Of a stretch of DNA of 64,000 nucleotides, positions 1 through 7,859 are shown piece after piece (position 1 is the first letter of the stretch; each line of letters starts with the position of its first letter). The notes beneath the pieces were generated by a model. It was not told the origin of the DNA. It ran no database searches and was given only the letters and a program-made list of their open reading frames with translations. Made by a program: the position numbers and the translations under genes. This DNA is from an uncultured Tolumonas sp. (lineage in GTDB: Bacteria; Pseudomonadota; Gammaproteobacteria; Enterobacterales; Aeromonadaceae): NCBI RefSeq assembly GCF_963556105.2, contig NZ_OY829944.1:1957501-2021500 (forward strand). Reading direction: 5' to 3'.

Positions 1-647
1 GCTATTTTGAGACCAGCTTGAACGATTTAATCACGTCTTACAGTCTGCGTCAGACAACCTGTGGCGAACTGCGTCAGTGGCTGGCTTTTCCGGCAACCCC
101 AGAACTGCGGATGGTCAAAGAGTATTTACTCGACTCGACGCTAATCCGCCGCTCTGAATTGCTGGCTGAATATGCACAGGCATCGTTTTTCGATGACATG
201 TCCGTGCTTCAAGCTACCATCGACTTTATGCATAAAATCTTTCAGGAATTCACCTTTGATCCGGTGGCGACAACCGTCAGCACGCCACCCGAACAGGTAT
301 TAGAAGAAAAGCGAGGCGTTTGTCAGGACTTCGCCCATCTTGCTATTGCCTGTATCCGCTCAGTTGGTTTGCCGGCACGCTATATCAGTGGTTATCTGGA
401 AACACTACCGCCACCGGGCGTAGAAAAACTGGTAGGAGCCGATGCCTCTCATGCATGGTTTTCTGTCTTTATTCCCGAATTTGGCTGGGTTGAATTTGAT
501 CCGACTAATGATCTGATGCCGGGTGAACAACATATTGTTACCGCATGGGGACGTGATTATGCCGATGTAACTCCATTACAGGGCGTGATTTTTGATGGTG
601 GAGAAACATTGGCACTGCAGGTTTCTGTCGATGTACAGCGGGTTTAG
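1..647 (+). CDS. Transglutaminase-like domain protein, 5' end outside window
   Basis: The reading frame is open from the first bases of the window (in frame from base 3) to the stop at 645-647, so this is the C-terminal part of a longer protein. A TTG at 18 is in frame but is unlikely to be the start, because the frame continues upstream. The visible part has the transglutaminase-core triad pattern: Cys in the GVCQDFAHL motif, His in DASHAWFSVF and Asp in VEFDPTND. This is the arrangement of bacterial transglutaminase-like proteases and amidases, often preceded by an N-terminal beta-sandwich that would lie outside the window. The substrate cannot be predicted. The gene is not linked to the nitrogenase functions further right. 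Confidence 0.8.
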   Translation, partial: YFETSLNDLITSYSLRQTTCGELRQWLAFPATPELRMVKEYLLDSTLIRRSELLAEYAQASFFDDMSVLQATIDFMHKIFQEFTFDPVATTVSTPPEQVLEEKRGVCQDFAHLAIACIRSVGLPARYISGYLETLPPPGVEKLVGADASHAWFSVFIPEFGWVEFDPTNDLMPGEQHIVTAWGRDYADVTPLQGVIFDGGETLALQVSVDVQRV

Positions 648-959
648 AAAGCTTTGACACATCAATGTATGCCATACGATAGCGTCACATAAAGTGGTAA
701 AAAACGATAGGCAGGGTTTACATCTTTAAATTGCATCTGAAAGTGAATTATTTGGGTGGGAGCGTGGAAAAAACGAGAACACCAATGGCTTGATTAACAA
801 TACTTGCCGAAAAAGAGCAGCATGTCATGGCTAAAGCAGGCGGATTGCGATGCGATAGCAAGAGATTAAATACATGGCCGAGGGAAATATTAGGCTTTAT
901 AACCCCAGAGCGAAGTTACCATGAACGTGTTCTATGAATGTTGCACTTCATACTTGATA
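648..959. other. Intergenic stretch, nothing recognised
   Basis: About 310 bases between the transglutaminase-like gene and a broken membrane-protein remnant. No convincing open frame, RNA gene or strong terminator was seen. Together with the remnant and IS element to its right, it looks like decaying sequence. Confidence 0.4.
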
Positions 960-1154
960 TTAAGAATTTCCATCATTAACCAGTAAATCAGGTCCGAAGA
1001 CCTCTTTGACATAATCACCAATAAAACCAACAAAGGTCACTACCATGATAAGCAGTCCTAGCATTTTTTCGCCTAAAGACGTCATTAATATTTGAGTCGG
1101 TGTAGCCCAGCCATATATATGTCCTAATGGACATAAGGTAGTACCGTATAGGCA
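960..1154 (-). pseudogene. C-terminal remnant of a membrane protein
   Basis: On the minus strand an open frame runs from just inside 1154 to a TAA at 962-960. It encodes a stretch with one clear hydrophobic helix (MLGLLIMVVTFVGFIG) followed by a polar tail ending DLLVNDGNS. It is preceded in frame by a stop codon and has no ribosome binding site; the first ATG is at 1085 and would give 41 residues. It sits next to an IS element, so it is most likely the end of a disrupted gene. A small one-helix membrane protein is the alternative. The family is not recognised. Confidence 0.35.
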
Positions 1155-1220
1155 TCACAACAACTCAACAAAGCGGCTAAAGATTCAGTAGCGTGACCTG
1201 AAAAATCAAGCATTCATTAA

Positions 1221-1490
1221 TTGTTTTTTACTGGCAGCTTGAGTTATAAAGACGATGCCCTCGCTTTAGCCGAGCGCATTGGCTTTTCCAAAGCAGCAAC
1301 ACAACTCGGTATTCTTGAGTCTCAACTCTATTACTGGCGAAACAAACATCGTCTGCAACAAAGCTCGACTGAGCGCGAACAATCACTGGCGGATGAAAAT
1401 GCCAAACTAAAGCGATTGCTGGCTGAACAAGCCGAGGAGCTGGCGATTGTAAAAAAGGCCGCAGCGTACTTTGCCAAACACCTGAAATAA
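1221..1490 (+). CDS. IS3-family transposase OrfA (possibly 5'-degraded)
   Basis: 89 residues: a helix-turn-helix region ([20 protein letters not shown]) followed by a leucine-zipper-like coiled coil and ending [10 protein letters not shown], all typical of IS3 OrfA. OrfA binds the terminal repeats and, fused to OrfB by -1 frameshifting, forms the full transposase. The only in-frame start is a TTG directly after a TAA, and the usual N-terminal basic segment is short, so the 5' end may be damaged. Confidence 0.75.
   Translation: MFFTGSLSYKDDALALAERIGFSKAATQLGILESQLYYWRNKHRLQQSSTEREQSLADENAKLKRLLAEQAEELAIVKKAAAYFAKHLK
1451..1457 (+). promoter_or_regulatory. -1 programmed frameshift slippery site A AAA AAG
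   Basis: The heptamer AAAAAAG sits in the right register of orfA (third base of a codon, then AAA AAG). Slipping back one base enters the orfB frame, which is open from there through the orfB ATG at 1502. This is the standard way IS3 elements make the OrfAB transposase. Confidence 0.8.
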
Positions 1491-1501
1491 AGTACGCCTT
1501 C

Positions 1502-2353
1502 ATGTTTAAACACAGAAAACAGTTTGCTATTGCGACTATGTGTCGTGTGCTTGGTGTCTCTCGCAGTGGATTTTATACTTGGCTCACCAGGCATCATAAA
1601 CCCAGCCAGTTACGGCATCGTCAGCAGCAAATTGATATGCATGTGGCTAACGCATTTAAAGCGGATAAAAGCCGCAGTGGTGCAATTAGAGTCATGCTGG
1701 CACTGGAGAAGCAAGGCATTCACTATAATCGTAAAACAGTGGCATTAAGCCCGCAACGACAAGGGTTACGGGCGAAAGCCGCCCGTAAATTTAAAGCCAC
1801 GACACAAAGCAAACATAACCTGCCTGTGGCAGATAATTTGCTCCAACAAGACTTTACCGCCAGTCAGCCCAATCAGAAATGGGCGGGTGATATTACCTAT
1901 TTATGGACGAATGAAGGCTGGTATTATCTGGCTGTTGTGCTCGATCTATACTCGCGCAAAGTGATTGGTTGGGCAATGTCAGAACGCATGACGGCCCATT
2001 TAGTTTGCGATGCGTTAACAATGGCCTTGTTCCGGCGGAAACACCCAAAAGGCGTCATCGTGCATACCGACCGAGGCAGTCAATACTGTTCGCATGACTA
2101 TCAAACATTGTTACACGATCACGGTTTAATTTGCAGCATGAGCGCCAAAGGTTGTTGTTACGACAATGCCTGTTCGGAAAGCTTTTTCCATAGCCTGAAG
2201 GTTGAAGCGATCCACGGAGAACAATTTGAAACGCGGCAGCAAATTCGAGAAACGGTATTCGAGTACATCGAAGTGGATTACAATCGCCAACGCTTACACA
2301 GCTATTTGGGTTACAAAAGTCCAGACGAGTTTGAACAACAGAAAATCGCTTAA
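1502..2353 (+). CDS. IS3-family transposase OrfB (DDE integrase core)
   Basis: 283 residues with an N-terminal HTH_21-like region and an rve integrase core. The catalytic triad can be placed at D130 (WAGDITY), D190 (VHTDRGSQY) and E226 (DNACSESFF). The spacing of 35 residues between the second D and the E is the DD(35)E pattern of IS3 elements. The frame is intact, so the catalytic part may still be active if the terminal repeats are complete. Confidence 0.9.
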   Translation: MFKHRKQFAIATMCRVLGVSRSGFYTWLTRHHKPSQLRHRQQQIDMHVANAFKADKSRSGAIRVMLALEKQGIHYNRKTVALSPQRQGLRAKAARKFKATTQSKHNLPVADNLLQQDFTASQPNQKWAGDITYLWTNEGWYYLAVVLDLYSRKVIGWAMSERMTAHLVCDALTMALFRRKHPKGVIVHTDRGSQYCSHDYQTLLHDHGLICSMSAKGCCYDNACSESFFHSLKVEAIHGEQFETRQQIRETVFEYIEVDYNRQRLHSYLGYKSPDEFEQQKIA

Positions 2354-2375
2354 CCGTGTGTCCGTTGTTGCTGGG

Positions 2376-2660
2376 TCAGATCAGTTCTGCCCCGATTGCT
2401 TCAGGCAATGAAAGACAATGTTTGTCTTTTCGATAGCAATCAACCAGATGATTTCTGGCAACCTGAAATAGCCAAGCCCTTGGATTTTTGATAGCACAGA
2501 ATGCTTTACCCTGAGCAATGACTTTCAGGAAAATGTCATGTAAAGCATCTGCGGCTTGTTCATGGTCTGCCAGATGTCGCTGTAACCAGAAACGTAACTC
2601 CGTTTCATGAGTTATCCATGCTGTCAAAATACAAGGGGGTGTATTCGTCTGAAGTTCCAT
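2376..2660 (-). pseudogene. ECF sigma factor truncated by the IS element
   Basis: Starting at ATG 2660, behind an AAAGGAG ribosome binding site, the protein matches sigma-70 region 2 of ECF/SigZ-type factors: an acidic HEQAADALHDIFLKV segment and the NPRAWLFQVARNHLVDCYRK segment that contacts the -10 element. It then runs into the IS right end, where the TGATCTGA of the terminal repeat supplies the stop. Only about 94 residues remain of a usual 170-190, so region 4 (-35 recognition) is lost and the product should be inactive. It follows the phosphatase gene and was probably last in the arsenic operon. Confidence 0.75.
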
Positions 2661-2682
2661 GAACAGCTCCTTTGTGGCGCAT

Positions 2683-3183
2683 TCAGGCATCGAATGAATA
2701 ATGGTTTACCAGATAGTTCACCTGAACCAGTGAAGTCAGCGATTTAGGACGTAACTGCTGGATTTTCGCTTTTATCTCCTGAGCATCATAGCCTGATTCC
2801 AGCATCAGAATTGCAGCCATTAGACCTGTCCGACCTGAACCGCCGTGACAGTGGATCACGATAGTTGCACCTGACGTTATCAAATTGAGCAACGTAGATT
2901 TGTGTATGGCGAATGCCTGCGCAAAAGGTTCTTCGGGGGCACAACCATCATCGACTGGTAACTGATACCAATCCATTCCTAACTCGGCACACAAAGCAGA
3001 TAACTGTTCAGCCTGACTCTCAATGAGTTCAGGCATTGTCATCATGGTTATCACCGCTTGAGCACCTGCGTCTTTGAAGGCGTGTAATGACTCAGCAACG
3101 GAAACGCCTTTCGTGCCGGGGCAGGGCGTGAAAATAAATTTAGCCCCATTATCAAGGGTGAGAATGTCGAACGGGTGTGCCAT
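2683..3183 (-). CDS. Dual-specificity / protein-tyrosine phosphatase-like protein
   Basis: 166 residues from ATG 3183, chosen because GGAG lies eight bases upstream; a TTG two codons earlier is less likely. It has the Cys-based phosphatase signature HCHGGSGRTG, with nucleophile C112 and R118 (CX5R), and a likely general-acid Asp in VDDGCAPEE near residue 79. The family cleaves phosphate monoesters through a phosphocysteine intermediate. It lies about 85 bases after the arsenite exporter gene on the same strand, so it may belong to the ars operon. A role in arsenate handling is only an inference, since this is not the low-molecular-weight ArsC fold by sequence. Confidence 0.8.
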   Translation of the reverse strand: MAHPFDILTLDNGAKFIFTPCPGTKGVSVAESLHAFKDAGAQAVITMMTMPELIESQAEQLSALCAELGMDWYQLPVDDGCAPEEPFAQAFAIHKSTLLNLITSGATIVIHCHGGSGRTGLMAAILMLESGYDAQEIKAKIQQLRPKSLTSLVQVNYLVNHYSFDA

Positions 3184-3269
3184 CGGCAAAACTCCATATG
3201 GTTTGTTGTTTACTTCAATTCATCAGATACGATCTAGCGCCTGTCACGCAATAAAGCCTTAATCACGAT

Positions 3270-4337
3270 TTATCGAATTCCAGCCTCGTACCAGCTTTTA
3301 CTTTGATTCACGATTTTTACTACCAACAGCATGACGGGTACTTCAATCAAAACGCCCACCACCGTTGCCAATGCAGCACCAGAATGAAAGCCGAACAAAC
3401 TAATCGCGGCCGCTACCGCCAATTCAAAGAAATTAGACGCACCAATCAACGCGGAAGGACAAGCAACAGCGTGTTTTTCGCCGATTTTCCGGTTCAGCCA
3501 GTAAGCTAAGGCAGAGTTAAAAAAGACCTGAATTAAGATAGGAATAGCGAGTAATGCAATCACCATAGGTTGACTGATAATAGCATCACCTTGAAAAGCA
3601 AACAGCAGTACCAGTGTCAGCAACAGCGCTGAAATAGACCACGGCTGAATGCGATGCATCACCGCATCAAAATATGCCTGCCCCTTGATAAGCAACGCTT
3701 TACGGATAATTTGCGCAATGATCACCGGGATCACAATGTATAAAACGACCGAGGTAAACAGCGTATCCCACGGCACCGTAATACTGGACACCCCCAACAA
3801 CAGCGCCACTATGGGCGCGAATGCAAACACCATAATGAGATCATTCAGTGCCACCTGCGAAAGCGTAAAATAGGGGTCGCCGCTGGTTAAACGACTCCAG
3901 ACAAACACCATGGCCGTGCACGGTGCTGCCGCTAATAAAATCAAACCCGCAATATAGCTATCAATTTGTTCAGCCGGTAACAGTGACGCAAAAAACACCC
4001 GAATAAACAGCCAGCCCAGAAACGCCATGGAGAACGGTTTGACCAGCCAATTGATCAATAACGTGACCCCAATACCTTTGACGTGTTCTTTTACTTGATG
4101 CAGTGCGGAAAAATCAATTTTCAGCAGCATAGGAATGATCATGACCCAAATCAGCAAACCCACGGGTAAATTAACTTTAGCGATTTCCATCGCGCCAATT
4201 GCTTTAAATATGTTGGGCATTCCCTGACCCAGCAGGATGCCCACGACAATACAAATCGCAACCCACGCGGTCAGATAGCGTTCAAAGAAGCTCATATCGG
4301 CCTTGGGATCCGACACAGATTCGTATTGTGCAGTCAT
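3270..4337 (-). CDS. acr3: Arsenite efflux permease Acr3
   Basis: 355 residues from ATG 4337, preceded by AAAGGA. The start overlaps the arsR stop (TAATG), so the two are translationally coupled. It is a member of the BASS/Acr3 superfamily with about ten membrane helices. The conserved cysteine of Acr3 in a mid-protein helix is present (AAAPCTAMVFVW, near residue 138), as is the LNDLIMVFAF motif. Acr3 exports As(III), and some members also Sb(III), across the inner membrane using the proton gradient. Its position directly behind an arsenic-type ArsR supports the call. Confidence 0.93.
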   Translation of the reverse strand: MTAQYESVSDPKADMSFFERYLTAWVAICIVVGILLGQGMPNIFKAIGAMEIAKVNLPVGLLIWVMIIPMLLKIDFSALHQVKEHVKGIGVTLLINWLVKPFSMAFLGWLFIRVFFASLLPAEQIDSYIAGLILLAAAPCTAMVFVWSRLTSGDPYFTLSQVALNDLIMVFAFAPIVALLLGVSSITVPWDTLFTSVVLYIVIPVIIAQIIRKALLIKGQAYFDAVMHRIQPWSISALLLTLVLLFAFQGDAIISQPMVIALLAIPILIQVFFNSALAYWLNRKIGEKHAVACPSALIGASNFFELAVAAAISLFGFHSGAALATVVGVLIEVPVMLLVVKIVNQSKSWYEAGIR

Positions 4338-4705
4338 TAGTTTTCCTTTGATTTTATCAGCGGAGGCAAAACTGCTGGCGAACAACAAGACTGCTCCCGA
4401 ATGGTTTCACACTGTTCAGGATGCCCCGAACAGCACTCTTCTGTTAGATAGGCAATGACATCCAACATAACGGGTAAGTCGGCTCTATAACGTTGAAAAC
4501 GGCCTTCCTGCTCTACCGTGACAACTCCAGCGTGGGACATTGATTTCAGATGGAAAGAGAGTTTGTTGGGCGCAAGTCCCAGCTCCTGAGCCAGTTCACT
4601 CGCCACTTTTCCGTCAAAACCAGCCCTAACCAGAACACGGTAAATGTCTAACCGGATACCAGAGGCCAATGTTTCAAATATGGTAACTGCGTTTTCTTTT
4701 TTCAT
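4337..4705 (-). CDS. arsR: ArsR-family arsenic-responsive repressor
   Basis: 122 residues: a winged helix-turn-helix (VASELAQELGLAPNKLSFHLKSM) and a C-terminal cysteine cluster, C91 C92, C99 and C107 C108. Paired cysteines plus one nearby in the C-terminal helix resemble the As(III) site of the Acidithiobacillus-type ArsR rather than the CXC site in the DNA-binding helix of the plasmid type. It should repress its own operon with acr3 until As(III) binds. A palindrome directly before the start codon is the likely operator. Confidence 0.92.
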   Translation of the reverse strand: MKKENAVTIFETLASGIRLDIYRVLVRAGFDGKVASELAQELGLAPNKLSFHLKSMSHAGVVTVEQEGRFQRYRADLPVMLDVIAYLTEECCSGHPEQCETIREQSCCSPAVLPPLIKSKEN

Positions 4706-4707
4706 AG

Positions 4708-4732
4708 TTCAATATTACAAGTATTGTTGAAA
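4708..4732. promoter_or_regulatory. Probable ArsR operator (inverted repeat)
   Basis: TTCAATA, a 7-base spacer, then TATTG-TTGAA forms an imperfect palindrome two bases upstream of the arsR start, with the ATA..TAT symmetry usual for ArsR/SmtB operators. A bound repressor here would block the arsR-acr3 promoter. The next ~550 bases to the right (4733-5283) hold no other feature I can support. Confidence 0.6.
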
Positions 4733-5283
4733 TGATCAAGTTGAAAGCTAAAAAATCCATCACATCTGTAGCAAGTTCATTGATTACGATAGTGAGTCAT
4801 TGGTGTCACATTCAAATACTAACAACATCCCATATTACTAAAATTTGCTTAATGTTCGGATGCCGAAGTTAAATTCATGCAAGGAGGCTAGCGTGGAATT
4901 GGACAGAAGCGTGCTTGCTCATAGAGCTCACACGCCGATGGACAACAAATGTGTTGGTTTTTGCATGTTTAACTATCTGTTTTGGATAACCGGAATTAAG
5001 TAAAAGCTAAGTCAATAAAAGAGATTCAGAATGAAATTCATAATTTTCATGCTATTAGATGATCTTAATAAGCTGCATCCATATAATGAACAAGCTACTA
5101 CCGTTCGGATTATTTCACTTTGGTCGTATTAGAAATAAAAAAGAGAATCACCATACCAGTATTCTCTTTTAGCTACACAGTAACAAAAATGAAAGCTCAG
5201 CAAACCCTTACGACATCAACAAAAAGTTCAGCAATGCTCAACATTATGTTTTTCCTTTGTCTCGGTTTCTTTCATCGGTTACT

Positions 5284-5310
5284 AAAAAACCCCAGATTAT
5301 TCAGCCGGGG
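5284..5310 (-). terminator. Rho-independent terminator after the fructose PTS gene
   Basis: On the minus strand, CCCCGG, a short loop region and CTGGGG are followed by TTTTTT, 20 bases after the PTS stop codon. Confidence 0.65.
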
Positions 5311-5331
5311 AAGAGGACGCACATATAAATT

Positions 5332-6711
5332 TTATGCTTCTTGAACTTCCATGGCTGGTTTCAGGACTGCATACATCAAACCGGTGAGCGCTGTACCTGC
5401 TGCAATCGCAATCAGATACATACCCACATGGCCTACTGCATTTGGAATGGCCAGTACAAACAGACCACCATGTGGTGCCATTAATGTGCAGCCAAACAAC
5501 ATAGACAGAGCACCTGCTAATGCACCGCCCGCCATAGTAGAAGGAATAACTCGCATCGGGTCACGTGCTGCAAAGGGAATGGCACCTTCAGAAATAAAAC
5601 ACAAACCTAGCACAAAGGAAGCCTTACCAGCTTCACGTTCAGCTTCGGTGAATTTGTCGCGAGCAACAAAGGTCGCCACCCCCATACCCAATGCGGGAAC
5701 CATACCTGCGGCCATAATTGCAGCCATCGGAAGGTATGATTGAGAGGCTAACAAGCCAACACCAAAGGTATAAGCCGCTTTATTGACCGGACCACCCAAA
5801 TCGAAGCATTGCATAGCTCCCAAAATAACCCCGAGTAAAACGGCATTCGCGGAAGTCATGCCAGCAAGGAAGTGCGTTAGCCCTGCCATGGCTGCTGCTA
5901 CCGGACCGCCGACAACATAGATCATGATAAGCCCGGTCACTAGACTCGAAATTAACGGGATGATCAAGATAGGCTTTAACGCTTCCATGGTTTGCGGCAA
6001 TTTAACATTATCGGCAACAAATTTAGCACTATAACCGCCTAGGAAACCCGCGACTATCCCGCCAAGAAAGCCAGCGCCTGCTGAGGTGGCCAACATACCG
6101 CCGATCAAACCCGGAGCCAGACCTGGCCGGTCAGCAATTGAAAAGGCGATAAACCCGGCCAGTACGGGAACCATCAAACCAAAAGCGCCAGCACCGCCAC
6201 CGATCTGCATTAATGCGGCAGCTAAGGTACCGGGTTCTTTGAATGCCGTGATGCCAAAGACAAAAGAAAGGGCAATACATAAACCACCCGCGACGACCAA
6301 CGGCAGCATGTGCGAAACACCGGTCATCAAATGTTTGTATACACCGGGTAACTCCGCTTTACCGGAACGTGATTGGGTTGCTGTTGAATTACTTTTAAAC
6401 ACCGCTTGTATCGTCAGGGCATGATCAATTTCCTGCGCCGTCTTCTTCAGTGCAGCTCCGGTGCTGGTTTTATAGAGTTTTTTGCCAGCAAACCGAGATA
6501 AATCGAGTTCGATATCGGCGGCAATAATCACAATATCCGCCTGCGCGATCTCTTCGGTGGTTAACGCATTTTTAGCACCAACAGACCCTCGCGTTTCTAC
6601 TTTTATCCAATACCCTCGTTTTTTTGCTTCTTCTTCTAATGCTTCGGCTGCCATAAAGGTATGGGCAACACCGGTTGGACAGGCGGTTACAGCAACAATA
6701 CGTTTGCTCAT
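5332..6711 (-). CDS. PTS fructose-type transporter subunit IIBC
   Basis: 459 residues from ATG 6711 (AAGGTG ribosome binding site). Residues 1-100 are an EIIB-fructose domain with phosphorylated Cys in VTACPTGVAHTFMAAEAL. After a linker, an EIIC membrane domain of many helices runs from about residue 130 to the end. No EIIA domain is fused, so a separate EIIA/HPr donor is needed. The protein would take up and phosphorylate fructose or a related ketose. It is followed upstream by a shikimate-dehydrogenase-like gene on the same strand and faces an SgrR-like regulator, so the three may form a sugar-response locus. The exact sugar is uncertain. Confidence 0.88.
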   Translation of the reverse strand: MSKRIVAVTACPTGVAHTFMAAEALEEEAKKRGYWIKVETRGSVGAKNALTTEEIAQADIVIIAADIELDLSRFAGKKLYKTSTGAALKKTAQEIDHALTIQAVFKSNSTATQSRSGKAELPGVYKHLMTGVSHMLPLVVAGGLCIALSFVFGITAFKEPGTLAAALMQIGGGAGAFGLMVPVLAGFIAFSIADRPGLAPGLIGGMLATSAGAGFLGGIVAGFLGGYSAKFVADNVKLPQTMEALKPILIIPLISSLVTGLIMIYVVGGPVAAAMAGLTHFLAGMTSANAVLLGVILGAMQCFDLGGPVNKAAYTFGVGLLASQSYLPMAAIMAAGMVPALGMGVATFVARDKFTEAEREAGKASFVLGLCFISEGAIPFAARDPMRVIPSTMAGGALAGALSMLFGCTLMAPHGGLFVLAIPNAVGHVGMYLIAIAAGTALTGLMYAVLKPAMEVQEA

Positions 6712-6813
6712 GGGGGACACCTTAGGTTTGTTTTTGGTTTGCTGAATAACAAGCACGTCAGTACTTCACTGTCTCTGCTGTGCTTGTCGTTTTTAAATCG
6801 GCTGACGGAAAAG

Positions 6814-7632
6814 TTATTCCCGGGAATATTTCGCCGCCTGACGGAATAATTCATCGTCAGGGCGAATGCCGGTATATAACGCAAATTGTTCAACGGCTTG
6901 TATGGCAAATACTTCGGAACCGGTGATCACGGTTTTATTTTGCGATTTGGCATAACGGATCAAGGGTGTTTCTGCAGGTAATGCAACCACATCAAAAATC
7001 ACTTTGGCCTGTTGCACTTCTTCTTCGTTATAGGCTAATTTGTCGCTGTCTGGCCCGCCCGACATACCAATCGGGGTGGCATTGATCAACAAGTCGGCTT
7101 GGATGCCATCCATCGATAACTTCCATTCAAAGCCACATAATTCAGCGAGTTGTTTGCCGGTTTTTTCTTCTATTGCGACGATGTAACCTTTCTTAAACCC
7201 AGCATCGCGCAAAGCACAAGCCACTGCTTTAGCCATGCCACCGCTGCCTTTTAAGGCAAATACGTAATCATTAGGCACTTGGTATTGCGCCAGTAATTTC
7301 GCAATCGCGATATAGTCAGTGTTGTAGGCTTTCAAATAGCCATCGGTGTTAACGATAGTATTCACGGAGTTAATTGATTTGGCAGAGGGATCTAACTCAT
7401 CCACCATTGGAATACAGGCTTCTTTAAATGGCATCGAGATCGCACAGCCACGAACGCCTAATGCGCGTACCCCGCCAATTGCAGATTTGAGATCGGTTGT
7501 AGTAAAGGCTTTGTATAAATAATCCAGATCTAATGCATCATATAAATAGTTATGAAACCGCGTGCCAAAATTACTGGGTCTTGCCGCCAGTGACATACAA
7601 ATAGTCGTGTCTTTATTCAGATGTTTTGTCAT
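6814..7632 (-). CDS. Shikimate dehydrogenase-like oxidoreductase (AroE family)
   Basis: 272 residues with the AroE fold: an N-terminal substrate domain including GCAISMPFKE (the catalytic Lys in the family's SMPxK motif) and NTI, then a nucleotide-binding domain with LKGSGGMAKAVACAL and the NATPIGM motif. The divergence from AroE resembles the shikimate dehydrogenase-like subgroup (Haemophilus HI0607 type), whose physiological substrate is poorly defined. It lies about 100 bases upstream of the fructose PTS gene on the same strand, so the two are probably co-transcribed. A housekeeping aroE is likely elsewhere. Confidence 0.83.
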   Translation of the reverse strand: MTKHLNKDTTICMSLAARPSNFGTRFHNYLYDALDLDYLYKAFTTTDLKSAIGGVRALGVRGCAISMPFKEACIPMVDELDPSAKSINSVNTIVNTDGYLKAYNTDYIAIAKLLAQYQVPNDYVFALKGSGGMAKAVACALRDAGFKKGYIVAIEEKTGKQLAELCGFEWKLSMDGIQADLLINATPIGMSGGPDSDKLAYNEEEVQQAKVIFDVVALPAETPLIRYAKSQNKTVITGSEVFAIQAVEQFALYTGIRPDDELFRQAAKYSRE

Positions 7633-7733
7633 CGTTTTAGTTCCATAAATAATTGATGGTTTGACTGACTAAATAAAATTAATCAGGCTGTTTTTCTTAA
7701 TTGCATTAGCAATATTTCACTGTGCTGGTTCGA

Positions 7734-7755
7734 ACTTAATAAGTTGCATTTAAGT
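7734..7755. repeat. 22-bp repeat, copy 1, upstream of the SgrR-like gene
   Basis: ACTTAATAAGTTGCATTTAAGT lies about 105 bases before the regulator start, with ACTTAA..TTAAGT arms and an inner ACTTA-a-TAAGT palindrome. A copy with two mismatches lies just after the same gene, at 9719-9740. Confidence 0.6.
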
Positions 7756-7859
7756 GAAATTTATTTTTCTTTGATTCGAAAGCTTGCGGTTGAGAAAAGA
7801 ATGAACTAAAAAGATGTTATTAAAAATTGCTGACTTTAAAATAAATTGGTTCCTCTTTT

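Larger units (their letters stand above)
1221..2383 (+). mobile_element. IS3-family insertion sequence, left end unclear
   Basis: Two overlapping transposase frames, orfA and orfB, with a -1 slippery site between them identify an IS3-family element. The right end probably lies at about 2383: the minus strand there reads TGATCTGACCC, which enters and ends the truncated sigma factor gene. No matching left terminal repeat was found, and orfA has an in-frame stop immediately before its only start (TTG 1221), so the left end may be degraded or may extend somewhat further left. Confidence 0.75.

Noticed and set aside
1083-1230. Left terminal repeat of the IS3 element
   Set aside because: A few short matches to the right end (CCCAGC, GGACA) occur but with wrong spacing; I could not place a convincing left end.
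7633-7859. SgrS-like small RNA in the divergent region upstream of the SgrR-like gene
   Set aside because: No sequence resembling the conserved SgrS core and no hairpin with T-run was found.
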